Shown here: positions 23,411 through 31,716 of the stretch, in pieces
Numbering within the stretch: the stretch's first letter is position 1
Layout: every line of letters begins with the position of its first letter
Source of the DNA: Acidimicrobiia bacterium
GTDB taxonomy: Bacteria; Actinomycetota; Acidimicrobiia; Spongiisociales; UBA11373
Assembly: GCA_029263095.1 (NCBI GenBank)
Contig: JAJCYA010000057.1
Coordinates: 1 to 38,004 of the forward strand
DNA length: 38,004 nucleotides
Reading direction: 5' to 3'
The notes under the pieces: model-generated
What the model saw: only the letters and a program-made list of their open reading frames with translations
Told to the model about the DNA's origin: nothing
Databases searched by the model: none
Program-made: the position numbers and the translations under genes

Positions 23411-23631
23411 CCCGTGTCGATACGGAGCCGGAGTGACGAGGTGAGTCGCTGCAGGTTGAGCCAATCCTCGAAATCACCTCTGGCGACGCGCCACTCGCGC
23501 CCCATTTTGACCGCGGGGAGTTCTTCGGCCCGCAGCATCCGGGTCACCACGTACGGCGAAACGTCCATGTACTCGCAGATGTCGGCAACCGACAGCCAGT
23601 CTTTGGGAAGGTCGACTGTGATTCTCTCCAC
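23407..23631 (-). CDS. Small excisionase/MerR-like helix-turn-helix protein
   Basis: The 74-aa protein is one winged HTH of the excisionase/MerR type (WLSVADICEYMDVSPYVVTRMLRAEELPAVKMGREWRVARGDFEDWL), as in BldC and many actinobacterial small regulators. No phage genes are nearby, so it is more likely a chromosomal regulator than an Xis. It is first in the HTH-clpS-DUF2017 operon. The GTG start has TACGAT 6 nt upstream (23638-23643), consistent with a leaderless mRNA. Confidence 0.85.
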   Translation of the reverse strand: MERITVDLPKDWLSVADICEYMDVSPYVVTRMLRAEELPAVKMGREWRVARGDFEDWLNLQRLTSSLRLRIDTG

Positions 23632-23681
23632 CCGGCGATCGTACCGATCCTTCTGATCTTGGGGAAGGGCGAACAGTTCCT

Positions 23682-24776
23682 CTAGGGGTGACCGGCCGCC
23701 GGGGTGAGAGCAGCCGAACAGGCGAGGATGAGCAACCCAAGGCGCTCTCGCGGGTGCTCATCCTGGAGTTCGTCGACCGCATCGACGGTGGCGGCTATGG
23801 CCGCGTACAGCCCGCTCAGAGGTGACGGAGCCGCCTCCGCCGCCCGGCGGGCCAAGTCGAGCGGCTGTGCTCGCGTCACCCCTGCAAAGGTCGTCTCGAT
23901 TGCCCCGAAGAGGTTTGATGCAACCCGCAGCAGACCGGGATCGGTAAAAGCAGGGACACCAACTCCGATCTGGGTCGCCGGCCGTCCGGCGAGCGCCCGC
24001 TGCAGGTTGTCTCCGAAGACGGCACTGAGACCCGGGCCGCTCAGTCCCGCTTGGATTGCAGCTCGTGCCGCAATGGTCAGAGACATGAGCGGTGCTCCAT
24101 ACGGCATATCCGAGCCGTACAGGATCTGTGACGCGTCCACCCACGAGAACAGTGCTGCCAAATCTGCGGGATTCCACCAGGCCGTGTCGAACATGAGACC
24201 CGGTCTGGTCTGACTCTCAACCGCGAGGGACGACAAGTCGCTGATTCCGCAGTGGGCAAGGATGATCTGGAGTCCTGGATTGGCATCGATGAGGCGAACG
24301 GGGGCATCACCTAGTGGGTCCATACCGCGCCCTGCATGGACCAGAAGAGGCACTCTCCGCTCCGCCGCCACGGCGGCCACGTCACCGACCGTCGGATGGT
24401 CGAGGCGGAACTTCTCGCTGCGCGGATGCAACTTGATGCCGCGATGCCCTGCGTCGAGTGAGCGCTTTGTTTCGGCGAGAGCTGAGGCGTCATTGGGGTC
24501 GATCCTCAGGAATGGGATGAGTCGGCCATCGGACCGCGCCGCCTCATCGAGGATGCGATCGTTGTGAAGTCGATAGCCGAGCGGATCGGCGCTGGTGGTG
24601 AAGACGGCTCCGGCGTGTCCCACCCCATCGAGTCTTGCCAAGAGTGCTTCGGACGTGTTGGTGAAGCCGTCGGGGTCGGCGGCGCCGGTGTGGGTATGGG
24701 CATCCCAGACCTTGGTGGACGGCGGCAACTGAGCTGTGGCCGCTTCGTGCCAGGCGGCGAGGGTCGGATGGTCCAT
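23682..24776 (-). CDS. Amidohydrolase-2-type metal-dependent hydrolase
   Basis: The 364-aa protein has a TIM-barrel amidohydrolase layout: the HxH metal site in VWDAHTHTG, HRGIKLHPR, LLVHAGRG, IILAHCG and the final Asp in LYGSDMPYG. These place it in the amidohydrolase_2 group (decarboxylases, lactonases, TIM-barrel hydrolases). The last 110 residues form an extra helical domain of unknown role. The substrate is unknown. A TACCCT box lies 9 nt before the ATG. Confidence 0.82.
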   Translation of the reverse strand: MDHPTLAAWHEAATAQLPPSTKVWDAHTHTGAADPDGFTNTSEALLARLDGVGHAGAVFTTSADPLGYRLHNDRILDEAARSDGRLIPFLRIDPNDASALAETKRSLDAGHRGIKLHPRSEKFRLDHPTVGDVAAVAAERRVPLLVHAGRGMDPLGDAPVRLIDANPGLQIILAHCGISDLSSLAVESQTRPGLMFDTAWWNPADLAALFSWVDASQILYGSDMPYGAPLMSLTIAARAAIQAGLSGPGLSAVFGDNLQRALAGRPATQIGVGVPAFTDPGLLRVASNLFGAIETTFAGVTRAQPLDLARRAAEAAPSPLSGLYAAIAATVDAVDELQDEHPRERLGLLILACSAALTPAAGHP

Positions 24777-24811
24777 GGGGCTAGAAGGGTACCGAGGGTG
24801 GGGACCGGATC

Positions 24812-25327
24812 TCAGCCGGCCTGGAGCGCTTCGAGAAACGGCTTGGTCTTGGCGGGGATCACTCGTGTCGCGCTGCCGTCGCGGAACGTGATCACCGCTC
24901 CGATCCGCTTCAACCCGCTGCCCTGCATCTTCTCCGGCTCGACCTCCCGGATGTTCTCCAACTTCTGTTCGAGATGGACTCCGGCGACCGAAGCGGCGAC
25001 CAACCCTGCGACGAGGTCGAGTATGAGCAGTCGCCGGTTGGTGACGACAAGGCCGATGCTGAGGCTCTTGCCATCGTGCTCGGCCCGGGCCCGGCGCTGG
25101 TCGAGCCAGGCAGCCATACCGAATCCCAACCCGGCGGCGACGGCGCCGCCCAGCCATGGTGAGATTCCGGCGGCGGTGCCTGCGGCAAGTCCCCCAAAGA
25201 AGAGAGGGAAGACGCTCAGGACCATCGCCGATCGACTGAGTGGCCTGAAACCGGCCATTGCCACGGTGATCGTCTCATCGGCGTGCAGCAGCGGTGTTGT
25301 GAACTCCTGAATCCGTTGGTTGAGCAC
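24812..25327 (-). CDS. Membrane protein with two helices and a PH-like C-terminal domain
   Basis: The 171-aa product has a short N-terminal part (LLHADETITVAMAGFRPL), two adjacent membrane helices (about residues 30-75) and a cytosolic part. The latter contains a VVTNRRLLILDL strand like those of bacterial PH-type domains and ends in VITFRDGSATRVIPAKTKPFLEAL. No enzyme motif is visible. The start is uncertain: the GTG at 25327 has no ribosome site but has TATCAA 6 nt upstream. It may share a transcript with the MFS gene 32 bp upstream. Confidence 0.65.
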   Translation of the reverse strand: MLNQRIQEFTTPLLHADETITVAMAGFRPLSRSAMVLSVFPLFFGGLAAGTAAGISPWLGGAVAAGLGFGMAAWLDQRRARAEHDGKSLSIGLVVTNRRLLILDLVAGLVAASVAGVHLEQKLENIREVEPEKMQGSGLKRIGAVITFRDGSATRVIPAKTKPFLEALQAG

Positions 25328-25359
25328 CGGCGATTGATACCAGGTCGCGGACGAAGTGG

Positions 25360-26625
25360 CTACGTGACGGCCTCGGCCGACTCCGGATCGGGCTTGCGAC
25401 GCAGGGCAACTGCTACCGGAAGCACCGTGAGACTTGCGGCGACAACACAGAGAACCGCATAGGAGCCGGCCGTGAGCAGCAGTCCCGAGGCCAACCCGGC
25501 GACCGCGGCCGATGTCCATACGACGGCGTCGCCCAACCCCTGACGGCGAACCCGAACGGCCGGGTCAGCTCCTTCCGTGAGCAGGGCGCTACCGGCGACA
25601 AAAGAGAGGTTCCATCCCAGCCCCAGCAGGAACAACGCGAGTGCGAGCAGGCCGGTCGCCGACTCGTCGGTCAAGGCGGCAAGAATCCCGGCTGCGGCCA
25701 ACACGGCGTGCCCGGCGAAGATGACGGGTAGGCGCCCGATCCGGTCGGCTACTACTCCGGTGATCGGTGAGAAGGCAAACATCCCGAGGGTGTGGGCCGA
25801 GATGATCCAGCCGACGGTCCCCAGCCCGTGTCCGTGGTCGCGGACGTGGATTGGGGTCATGACCATGATCAACACCATCACCACCTGACCCACCGCCAGT
25901 GCCACCAATGCGGTCCGTACCTTGTCCGACAGGGGAGCGCGCGTCGTGGCCTCATTCGGGTCACCCCTTTCAGCGAAGTCGAGCGGGTCGGGACGCAGCA
26001 TTCCCCAGACGACAGCCATCGCGGTGACTGCCGCCATGCCGGCGAGAACGTAGGCGCCGGCGAGGGGATTGATCCCGAGAGTGTCGCCGAGGGCTTCCGA
26101 CGGGTTCAGGAGAGCAGGGCCTGCCACCGAACCGATGGTGCCGGCCCACACGACGAACGCAATGGCCGATCCACGCCGATGTGCCGGGTGAACGTCCGCT
26201 GCGGCGTATCGCGCCAGGTTGTCGGCGCTGGCGCCCACCCCGAACACCCCCATGCTGATGGTGAGAAGAGCGAACGACCCGATCGCAGTTGCCGCGGCGG
26301 CCCCGATTGCTCCGACCGTCAGAATCGCATATCCGGTGGTGAGTCCGGTCCGCCGGCCGAAGCGATCCATCAGAGCCGAGAGCCGAGAACCCCCCAGCGC
26401 CGAGCCGAGCACCGAGAGGGCACCCGGCAGACCGGCAAGAGTCGCAGATCCGAGCATGTCCTTTGCCACGAGGGTGGTCATCGTGATCGCGACGATGTAG
26501 CCGGTACGGCTGATCGCGACACCTCCGAAGAGGACTCCGGTGAGTCGCCTGCGGAGGTGGGGAGGGGCCGCACTGTCGTGGCCGGCTGGTTGCTCCGATT
26601 CGATCGGATGGGACGTGGTTGGCAC
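25360..26625 (-). CDS. Major facilitator superfamily transporter
   Basis: The 421-aa protein has about 12 membrane helices and the MFS loop 2-3 motif as SALMDRFGRRTGLTTGYA, repeated in weaker form in the second half as GVVADRIGRLPVIFAG. The N-terminal 30 residues are hydrophilic. Family and topology fit a drug or metabolite exporter; the substrate is unknown. The GTG at 26625 is divergent from the diguanylate cyclase gene. The 62-bp gap holds a perfect 9-bp dyad that could control either gene. Confidence 0.88.
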   Translation of the reverse strand: MPTTSHPIESEQPAGHDSAAPPHLRRRLTGVLFGGVAISRTGYIVAITMTTLVAKDMLGSATLAGLPGALSVLGSALGGSRLSALMDRFGRRTGLTTGYAILTVGAIGAAAATAIGSFALLTISMGVFGVGASADNLARYAAADVHPAHRRGSAIAFVVWAGTIGSVAGPALLNPSEALGDTLGINPLAGAYVLAGMAAVTAMAVVWGMLRPDPLDFAERGDPNEATTRAPLSDKVRTALVALAVGQVVMVLIMVMTPIHVRDHGHGLGTVGWIISAHTLGMFAFSPITGVVADRIGRLPVIFAGHAVLAAAGILAALTDESATGLLALALFLLGLGWNLSFVAGSALLTEGADPAVRVRRQGLGDAVVWTSAAVAGLASGLLLTAGSYAVLCVVAASLTVLPVAVALRRKPDPESAEAVT

Positions 26626-26661
26626 GGGATGGATTGCTACCAGGTTCCGGTCAAGGAGGGG

Positions 26662-26687
26662 GTGACTAGTGCCGATGGACTAGTCAC
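26662..26687. promoter_or_regulatory. Perfect dyad immediately before the GGDEF start codon
   Basis: GTGACTAGT-GCCGATGG-ACTAGTCAC is a perfect 9-bp inverted repeat with an 8-nt spacer; it ends at the base before the ATG at 26688. A good ribosome site (AAGGAGGGGG, about 26652-26661) lies just 5' of it, about 27 nt from the ATG. The dyad may be an operator for both divergent genes, or an RNA hairpin that sets the ribosome-site-to-start distance. Confidence 0.6.
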
Positions 26688-27620
26688 ATGGACGAGCAAA
26701 CCACACCGACGGCCGCTGCCGACCTGGTGCGATTCCCGTTGATTCGCCGCTTTCCTCAGGGCGCCCCGATAGTCATCGGAGCCCTGTTTGTGAGCGCGAT
26801 CGCGGCTTTGGATTGGATCACCGGATCCGAGGTTTCGGTATCTCTTCTCTATGCGATCGCCGTGAGCGGCGTGACCTGGCTGGGTGGCCGTCGCCACGGC
26901 ATGCTGGTGTCGCTGCTGGCGGCAGCTCAGAGTCTCGGTGCCCACGCATTGGCCGACGGTGGCCTCGCCGTCACGGCCGCGTGGAATGCGGCGGCCCGCT
27001 TGGGCCTCCTGTTTGTGATTGCTTCGCTTGTCGGCGCCCTGCGCGACTCGCTGATCGAGCAACGCGACCGGGCGACGGTGGATTCGCTCACCGGTGCCAT
27101 GAACCGACGGGCCTTCTACCTCGTCGCCGAGCGGGAGCGTCTGCGTGCCGGTCGGATGGGGAGCGCGGTGACGCTCACATACTTCGATCTCGACGGTTTC
27201 AAGGACATCAACGACCGCCTCGGGCACGAGGCCGGCGATCGACTCCTCCGGGTGTTTTCGGCCGCGGTGCGGGCCGGGATCCGGGGATCGGACATCCTGT
27301 GCCGGATGGGCGGCGACGAGTTCGTCCTCCTGCTTCCCGACACCGATGCTCGCGAGGCTGTGGTTGTGGTTGACAGGGTGCGCAGGATTCTTGCCGACTG
27401 CTGCCGATCTGAGGCGGTCCCCCTGACGGCCTCGGCGGGCATCGCCACCTACCGGTTCCCGCCCTCGACAGTCGATGCGATGATCGCCGGCGCCGACGAG
27501 TTGATGTATCGCGCCAAGGATCGTGGCGGTGACACGGTGGTCGGCACCGTAATCATCGGCCCGTGGACACGGTGGTCCGATCAGGTGGCCGACACCGAGC
27601 AAGCCCTCGAGTGGGTCTAG
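26688..27620 (+). CDS. Membrane-bound diguanylate cyclase (GGDEF)
   Basis: The 310-aa protein has four or so N-terminal membrane helices (residues about 25-118), a short linker helix and a C-terminal GGDEF domain (about 130-300). The active site GGDEF is intact at residues 208-212, with substrate-site residues in FDLDGFKDINDRLGHEAGD. An RGSD inhibitory site lies at 199-202, the correct five residues before the active site, so the enzyme should make c-di-GMP and be product-inhibited. No EAL domain is present. The ATG at 26688 is the first start after an in-frame stop at 26667. Confidence 0.93.
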   Translation: MDEQTTPTAAADLVRFPLIRRFPQGAPIVIGALFVSAIAALDWITGSEVSVSLLYAIAVSGVTWLGGRRHGMLVSLLAAAQSLGAHALADGGLAVTAAWNAAARLGLLFVIASLVGALRDSLIEQRDRATVDSLTGAMNRRAFYLVAERERLRAGRMGSAVTLTYFDLDGFKDINDRLGHEAGDRLLRVFSAAVRAGIRGSDILCRMGGDEFVLLLPDTDAREAVVVVDRVRRILADCCRSEAVPLTASAGIATYRFPPSTVDAMIAGADELMYRAKDRGGDTVVGTVIIGPWTRWSDQVADTEQALEWV

Positions 27621-27641
27621 GTCCCAGTAGCCTGCCCGGCT

Positions 27642-27977
27642 ATGGGCGACATTCGAACCATCGACCGCGAGGAACTCAAGGCCAAACTCGACCGTGGAGA
27701 CGACTTCACCCTGGTCATGACTCTCAACGACTGGGCCTTCCGCGCTCAGCACATCCCCGGCTCGATTCACTTTCACACGCAGGAGGAAGCACTGGCCGCG
27801 TTGGGCGCCGACCGAGGCGCCGAGATCGTGGTCTATTGCTCTGATGCGGCGTGCGTTGCCAGCCAGTACGCCTATGAAGGACTAGTCGAAGCGGGCTTTA
27901 CCAACGTCCGCAGATATGAAGGCGGCCTGTCCGACTGGGCCGAAGCGGGCTACCCGTTCGAGAGCGGCGAGAACTAG
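27642..27977 (+). CDS. Rhodanese-like domain protein
   Basis: The 111-aa protein is a single rhodanese domain: an N-terminal IDREELKAKLDRGDD, the HIPGSIHF turn, and the active-site loop VYCSDAACVAS with Cys66 at the persulfide position and Cys71 at its end. It could carry sulfane sulfur or act as a stress-linked sulfurtransferase; the partner is unknown. The ATG at 27642 follows TAGCCT (27628-27633) by 8 nt with no ribosome site, so the mRNA is probably leaderless and independent of the cyclase gene. Confidence 0.9.
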   Translation: MGDIRTIDREELKAKLDRGDDFTLVMTLNDWAFRAQHIPGSIHFHTQEEALAALGADRGAEIVVYCSDAACVASQYAYEGLVEAGFTNVRRYEGGLSDWAEAGYPFESGEN

Positions 27978-28099
27978 ACGCGCGAAAACTCGATGATCGT
28001 CAACCCCTTTGCGTGGTGTTCCCAGGCTGATACGTAGACCTCGTCACCGCTGCCGGACGGCAGATCGAACGGTGCGAGGAGAAGGGGACGAGCCTGGAT
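27974..28099 (-). pseudogene. Possible C-terminal remnant of a minus-strand gene
   Basis: On the minus strand a 41-codon open frame reads as a believable protein C-terminus (APFDLPSGSGDEVYVSAWE, then HHAKGLTIIEFSRV, stop at 27974). It is preceded by an in-frame TGA and has no start codon. It converges on the rhodanese gene, whose stop overlaps it. The stretch 27978-28135 is otherwise empty. It may be the broken end of a gene interrupted by the tad block; chance cannot be excluded. Confidence 0.3.
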
Positions 28100-28135
28100 T
28101 CAGTCACCCACCCGGATCTTGTTGCTCTCGGACGC

Positions 28136-28393
28136 GTGTTGCGAGCGCGGATGGATCGCACGCTCGATGCTGAGATGGAGGCGGCGCGCGCCACGGCCCG
28201 ACGCCGACGCTCGGTGCGGGACCGCCTTCTCGAGGCCGAGGACCGGTCGGCGGTACTTTCGATCTCGACCATCGATGGTTCGGTCCACTGTGGTGTTGTC
28301 GATGCTGTCGGGTCCGATCACGTTGAGTTGATTCACGCCGGTTCCTCCGTCGCAATCGCGATTCAGCACATCTCCATCATCGAGGGCAGGTAG
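28136..28393 (+). CDS. Small protein opening the tad operon, possible Sm-like barrel
   Basis: The 85-aa product has an Arg/Ala-rich helical first half and a C-terminal stretch of short strands (SVHCGVVDAVGSDHVELI, then SSVAIAIQHISIIEG) resembling a small Sm/SH3-like barrel. I do not recognise a named family, although similar small proteins often head actinobacterial tad loci. The start is unclear: the GTG at 28136 has no ribosome site, whereas a CTG at 28094 has AAGGGG 6 nt upstream. The stop overlaps the next GTG (TAGTG), tying it to the pilus operon. Confidence 0.6.
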   Translation: MLRARMDRTLDAEMEAARATARRRRSVRDRLLEAEDRSAVLSISTIDGSVHCGVVDAVGSDHVELIHAGSSVAIAIQHISIIEGR

Positions 28394-28965
28394 TGCGGAG
28401 CCGATTCCAAGTAGATGCCAGGCTCGTTGGTGCAGGCATCCTGGCTGCTGCGACTGCATTGATCGTCCTGATGATGACCGCGCCGCCGGAGCGGACAACG
28501 ATCCTCGTGGCAGGCGCCGATCTTCCGGCGGGGATTCCGCTCGGTGAGCTCGAGTTGGCGACCCGAGACGTCGAGGACGGTGTCGGGTTGATTTCCACCG
28601 AGTCGCTCGATGCTCTACAAGAGCACGTTCTCAGTTCTCCGCTCGCTGCCGAATCTCCGATACCTGGATCGCTGCTCTTGGCGCCTGAGGGCGGTCAAGG
28701 GGTTGATCTCCTTGGTCTCGATCTGGAATCTGCGGCTGCCGTTCATGGCTGGCTGGCTGCGGGCGATCTGGTCGATGCATACGCCGTCGCAGAGGAAGCC
28801 GATCTGATAGCGGAGGCGCTGGAGATAGTGGATGTCGAGATCCAGAGCACTTCGCTCGGGTCGGGTCGCGTGCGGCTGCTCGTGGCCGTTGTGGGGGATG
28901 TGGGACAGCGACTGTTGGCTGCCAGTGAGGTGGGGACGATCCACCTGATCCGTAGGGGATCTTGA
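28393..28965 (+). CDS. cpaB: CpaB/RcpC-like SAF-domain pilus assembly protein
   Basis: The 190-aa protein has one N-terminal membrane helix (ILAAATALIVLMM) and a SAF domain (ILVAGADLPAGIPLGELELATRDV) as in CpaB/RcpC, the periplasmic or outer-face component of Flp pilus systems. The rest is a beta-rich region without known catalytic residues. It starts at a GTG overlapping the previous stop by one base and ends overlapping the TadZ start (TGATG). The call rests on the SAF motif and on position in the tad operon. Confidence 0.75.
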   Translation: MRSRFQVDARLVGAGILAAATALIVLMMTAPPERTTILVAGADLPAGIPLGELELATRDVEDGVGLISTESLDALQEHVLSSPLAAESPIPGSLLLAPEGGQGVDLLGLDLESAAAVHGWLAAGDLVDAYAVAEEADLIAEALEIVDVEIQSTSLGSGRVRLLVAVVGDVGQRLLAASEVGTIHLIRRGS

Positions 28966-29993
28966 TGTTGCGGGTCGCCACCGTCCTGTCTGCCCGCGAG
29001 TGGGAAGCCCGGCTCGTGGCCGCGGCACGCGACTCCGCGGCGGTGAAGCTCGTGTTGCGTGCGTACCTGCCGGACGAGGTCACCCGCCAAGCGGAGACGA
29101 TTGACGTGGTCGTCGCAGGCGCCGAGACCCCATGGGTGACGCCTACGCGTGTGGCGGCGTGGCGTCGGTTGGGAATACGTGTTGTGGGTGTCCATCCGCG
29201 TGCCGACCGACCCGCCGCCGAGCGCCTGAGTGCCGGAGGAGCCGACCTCATCCTCGATGAGACCCTCGAGCCTGAGCAGTTCGTTCGAGAGATCAGGTTG
29301 CTCGATCCCGGCTCTAAGGATCACTCGACGCCGCGGGGGAAGGTGATCACCGTCACAGGGGTCCGCGGTGGCCCGGGGCGAACGGAGATTGCGACCGCGC
29401 TCGCGTGGGCGGCGTCTGGCATCGCGGATACCTCGCTCGTCGACGCCGACCTGCAGGGTCCATCGATCGCGGTACGCCTGGGACTTCCGCCTCGCCCCGA
29501 TCTGGCCGACTGCATCGATGCTGTTCTCGACCGTGGAGGGAGCCTGGTGAAGAAGGCCCAAGCGATCGGGCGCCTCCGGGTAGTGCCTGGCGCGTTGAGG
29601 TCGACCGGCCTGCGGCCCGAGTTGGCTGCCGATGTCATCGAGGCATTGGCGGTGGCGGGAACTGTGGTGGTAGATGCGGGTCCGTGGATGGATGCTTCGA
29701 CCATCGTCCGGGCAGCCGATTCAGTCGTATTTGTTGTCGAAGCCAGCCCGGTCGGGATCGTCAGAGCATCACGTATTGTCGATGCTTGGGAGGGCGATCC
29801 ACCGACGCTCGTTCTCAACAAGGTACGTCGGCTTCGAAGAGACGACATGGTGAACGCCCTTCGGAAGTGGTCGGGATTGGAACCCGAAGCTGTGGTGCCG
29901 CTTCGGATGGCGATTCGTAGTGCGGCGACTGGCGGGTCGGCTCCCCACAGAAGTCTGGTTCGAGCCGTGCATCACCTGATCGGTCAGACATAG
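28965..29993 (+). CDS. tadZ: TadZ/CpaE-like MinD-family ATPase with an altered Walker A
   Basis: The 342-aa protein has an N-terminal receiver-like domain (about residues 1-110, ending EQFVREIRLL) and a C-terminal MinD/ParA-like domain (about 125-340). The deviant Walker A reads GVRGGPGRTE at 132-141: the first Lys of KGGxGKT is Arg and the catalytic Lys is also Arg139. SLVDADLQGPSIAVRLGL and VVVDAGPWMD give the other switch regions. TadZ places the pilus machine at a cell site; the family is known for degenerate ATP sites. Start ATG at 28965. Confidence 0.82.
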   Translation: MLRVATVLSAREWEARLVAAARDSAAVKLVLRAYLPDEVTRQAETIDVVVAGAETPWVTPTRVAAWRRLGIRVVGVHPRADRPAAERLSAGGADLILDETLEPEQFVREIRLLDPGSKDHSTPRGKVITVTGVRGGPGRTEIATALAWAASGIADTSLVDADLQGPSIAVRLGLPPRPDLADCIDAVLDRGGSLVKKAQAIGRLRVVPGALRSTGLRPELAADVIEALAVAGTVVVDAGPWMDASTIVRAADSVVFVVEASPVGIVRASRIVDAWEGDPPTLVLNKVRRLRRDDMVNALRKWSGLEPEAVVPLRMAIRSAATGGSAPHRSLVRAVHHLIGQT

Positions 29994-30961
29994 TGGTCGA
30001 TGATCGGCTCGGCTTCGTAGGGCCGCTCCTGGCCGACCCGTTGGTCGAAGAGATCATCGTCATCGGAGGCGGCCGAACGTTCGTTGTCCGCGCCGGGCGT
30101 AAGGAGCTGTTGCCTCACGTCGCCGACCGCGCAGCGGTACGTCGACTAGCCGACCAGCTACTGGCCGGAACTGGACGACGCCTGGACCTTGCTTCGCCGA
30201 TCGTCTCTGCTCAGCTACCCGATGGCAGTCGGCTTCACATAACGGGACCGCCTGTGACCCGTGAGGATCGATTGAACATCCAGATTCGTAGGTTCGTCGT
30301 GATGGGTGGGGACCTCGATTCGTTGGTAGAGAGGGGATCGCTTCCGGAGGAAGCTGCCGACCACCTCCGAGCCGCGATGAGGGGAGACGAGACCATCCTC
30401 GTTGCGGGTGCTCCGGGTGCGGGGAAGACGACCCTCGTGAATGCTCTTCTGGCCGAAGTGCCGCCGGATCGTCGGGTTGTCACTTGCGAGGAGGTGTTCG
30501 AGGTCCAGGTGGATCTTCCGGATCTCACCCAGATGCAGACTCGAGATTCAGGACTCGACGGAGCCGGCGCCATCTCGCTGCGCGATCTCGTGCGATCGTC
30601 GTTGCGGCAGAGACCGGATCGGATAGTCGTCGGTGAGGTTCGGGGCGCGGAAGCGCTCGACCTGCTGCTCGCTCTCAATGCGGGGTGCGCTGGTCTCGCA
30701 ACTCTGCACGCCAACTCTGCGAGAGACGCTCTGCACAAGGTTGTGGGGTATTGCGTGTTGGCGGGCGAGAACGTGGTCGTCGACTACGTCCGCTCGGCGG
30801 TTGCCTCGGTCATAGATCTAGCGGTGCACCTCCGTCGTAGCCCGGAGGGCCGGTTCGTCGAGGAGATAGTCCGGGTTCGTGACCTGCTTGTGGAAGGTGA
30901 TTTCGACACCGGCGCGATCTACTCGCGCCGGCCTGATCGGATGGGGGTTATGTGCGCCTGA
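29993..30961 (+). CDS. tadA: TadA/CpaF secretion ATPase
   Basis: This is the motor ATPase of the Flp pilus. The 322-aa protein has the CpaF N-terminal domain (LLADPLVEEIIVIGG through DGSRLHITGPPVT), Walker A GAPGAGKTT (about 139-147), an acidic Asp-box (VVTCEEVFEVQV), Walker B DRIVVGEVRG (about 209-218) and the His box ATLHANSARDAL. It is shorter than the usual 400-450 aa because the long N-terminal extension is missing. The GTG start overlaps the tadZ stop (TAGTG). Confidence 0.92.
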   Translation: MVDDRLGFVGPLLADPLVEEIIVIGGGRTFVVRAGRKELLPHVADRAAVRRLADQLLAGTGRRLDLASPIVSAQLPDGSRLHITGPPVTREDRLNIQIRRFVVMGGDLDSLVERGSLPEEAADHLRAAMRGDETILVAGAPGAGKTTLVNALLAEVPPDRRVVTCEEVFEVQVDLPDLTQMQTRDSGLDGAGAISLRDLVRSSLRQRPDRIVVGEVRGAEALDLLLALNAGCAGLATLHANSARDALHKVVGYCVLAGENVVVDYVRSAVASVIDLAVHLRRSPEGRFVEEIVRVRDLLVEGDFDTGAIYSRRPDRMGVMCA

Positions 30962-31716
30962 TCCTTGCGACCGCGGCGGGTGTGGGGGTGTGGCTGCTCG
31001 TTCGTGGTCCACGGTCGATCGCGCTGCCTCGTCCTCCGCGATGGTGGGCTGTGAGCATCGTATCTGGACTGCTCATCGGCGTCGCTGCTGAGATCTCATG
31101 GCTCCCGTCGGTGCTGGTCGGCGTGGCGCCGATCACCCTGATCGAGGCCCGTCGCCGCGTCTCTCGGCGGAAGGAGACGAGTCGGATCTCATCGCGGTGG
31201 CCCGACTTCCTCGCCCTCGTCCGCGGTCGCATCGCCACAGGCGAACCACTTCCGGACGCGGTGCGAGTCGCGGCTCGCTCTCAGGGTGGGGCCTTTGCCC
31301 GGCTCGACCGCTCCTGGGGCGGGTCATTTGCAGACGGCCTGATGGAGGTTCAGTCGGATTGGGCCGACCCGCTCGCCGATCGAGTGCTTACGACCATCCG
31401 CGTAGCTGCTGCAACTGGCGGCGCCCATGTCGATGCCGTGCTCTCTTCGCTGGCGCTATCGCTGTCTGACGAGATCCGTGTGAGGCGGGCTCACGAAGCG
31501 GCGGTGGCCCAGCAGCAGATGACGGCAGGAGTCGCTCTCGTCGCTCCGTGGCTCATCCTTGCCCTCAGCCTGGCGACCAACCCCCAGGCGAGTGCTGAGT
31601 TCTCGACGAACACCGGCCACTTCGTGCTGGTGGTTGGGGCGTGCGCCACAGGGAGCGGCTATTTCTTGGCCAGGCGCGCAGCGCGTCTCAGTAGACCACC
31701 TCGGGTCTTCGGATGA
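30952..31716 (+). CDS. tadB: TadB-like inner-membrane platform protein
   Basis: The 254-aa protein has membrane helices at both ends and a central cytosolic T2SSF/GspF domain (RWPDFLALVRGRIATGEPLPDAVRV, then FADGLMEVQSD). This is the pattern of TadB, which forms the pilus base platform with TadC. The GTG at 30952 overlaps the tadA end by 10 nt, and its stop overlaps the tadC start by 4 nt. Confidence 0.85.
   Translation: MRLILATAAGVGVWLLVRGPRSIALPRPPRWWAVSIVSGLLIGVAAEISWLPSVLVGVAPITLIEARRRVSRRKETSRISSRWPDFLALVRGRIATGEPLPDAVRVAARSQGGAFARLDRSWGGSFADGLMEVQSDWADPLADRVLTTIRVAAATGGAHVDAVLSSLALSLSDEIRVRRAHEAAVAQQQMTAGVALVAPWLILALSLATNPQASAEFSTNTGHFVLVVGACATGSGYFLARRAARLSRPPRVFG

Noticed and set aside
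23123-23464. ClpS start at 23464 instead of 23410
   Set aside because: The longer start adds residues from the HTH gene's shadow frame; the ATG at 23410 gives the usual ClpS length and an ATGA overlap.
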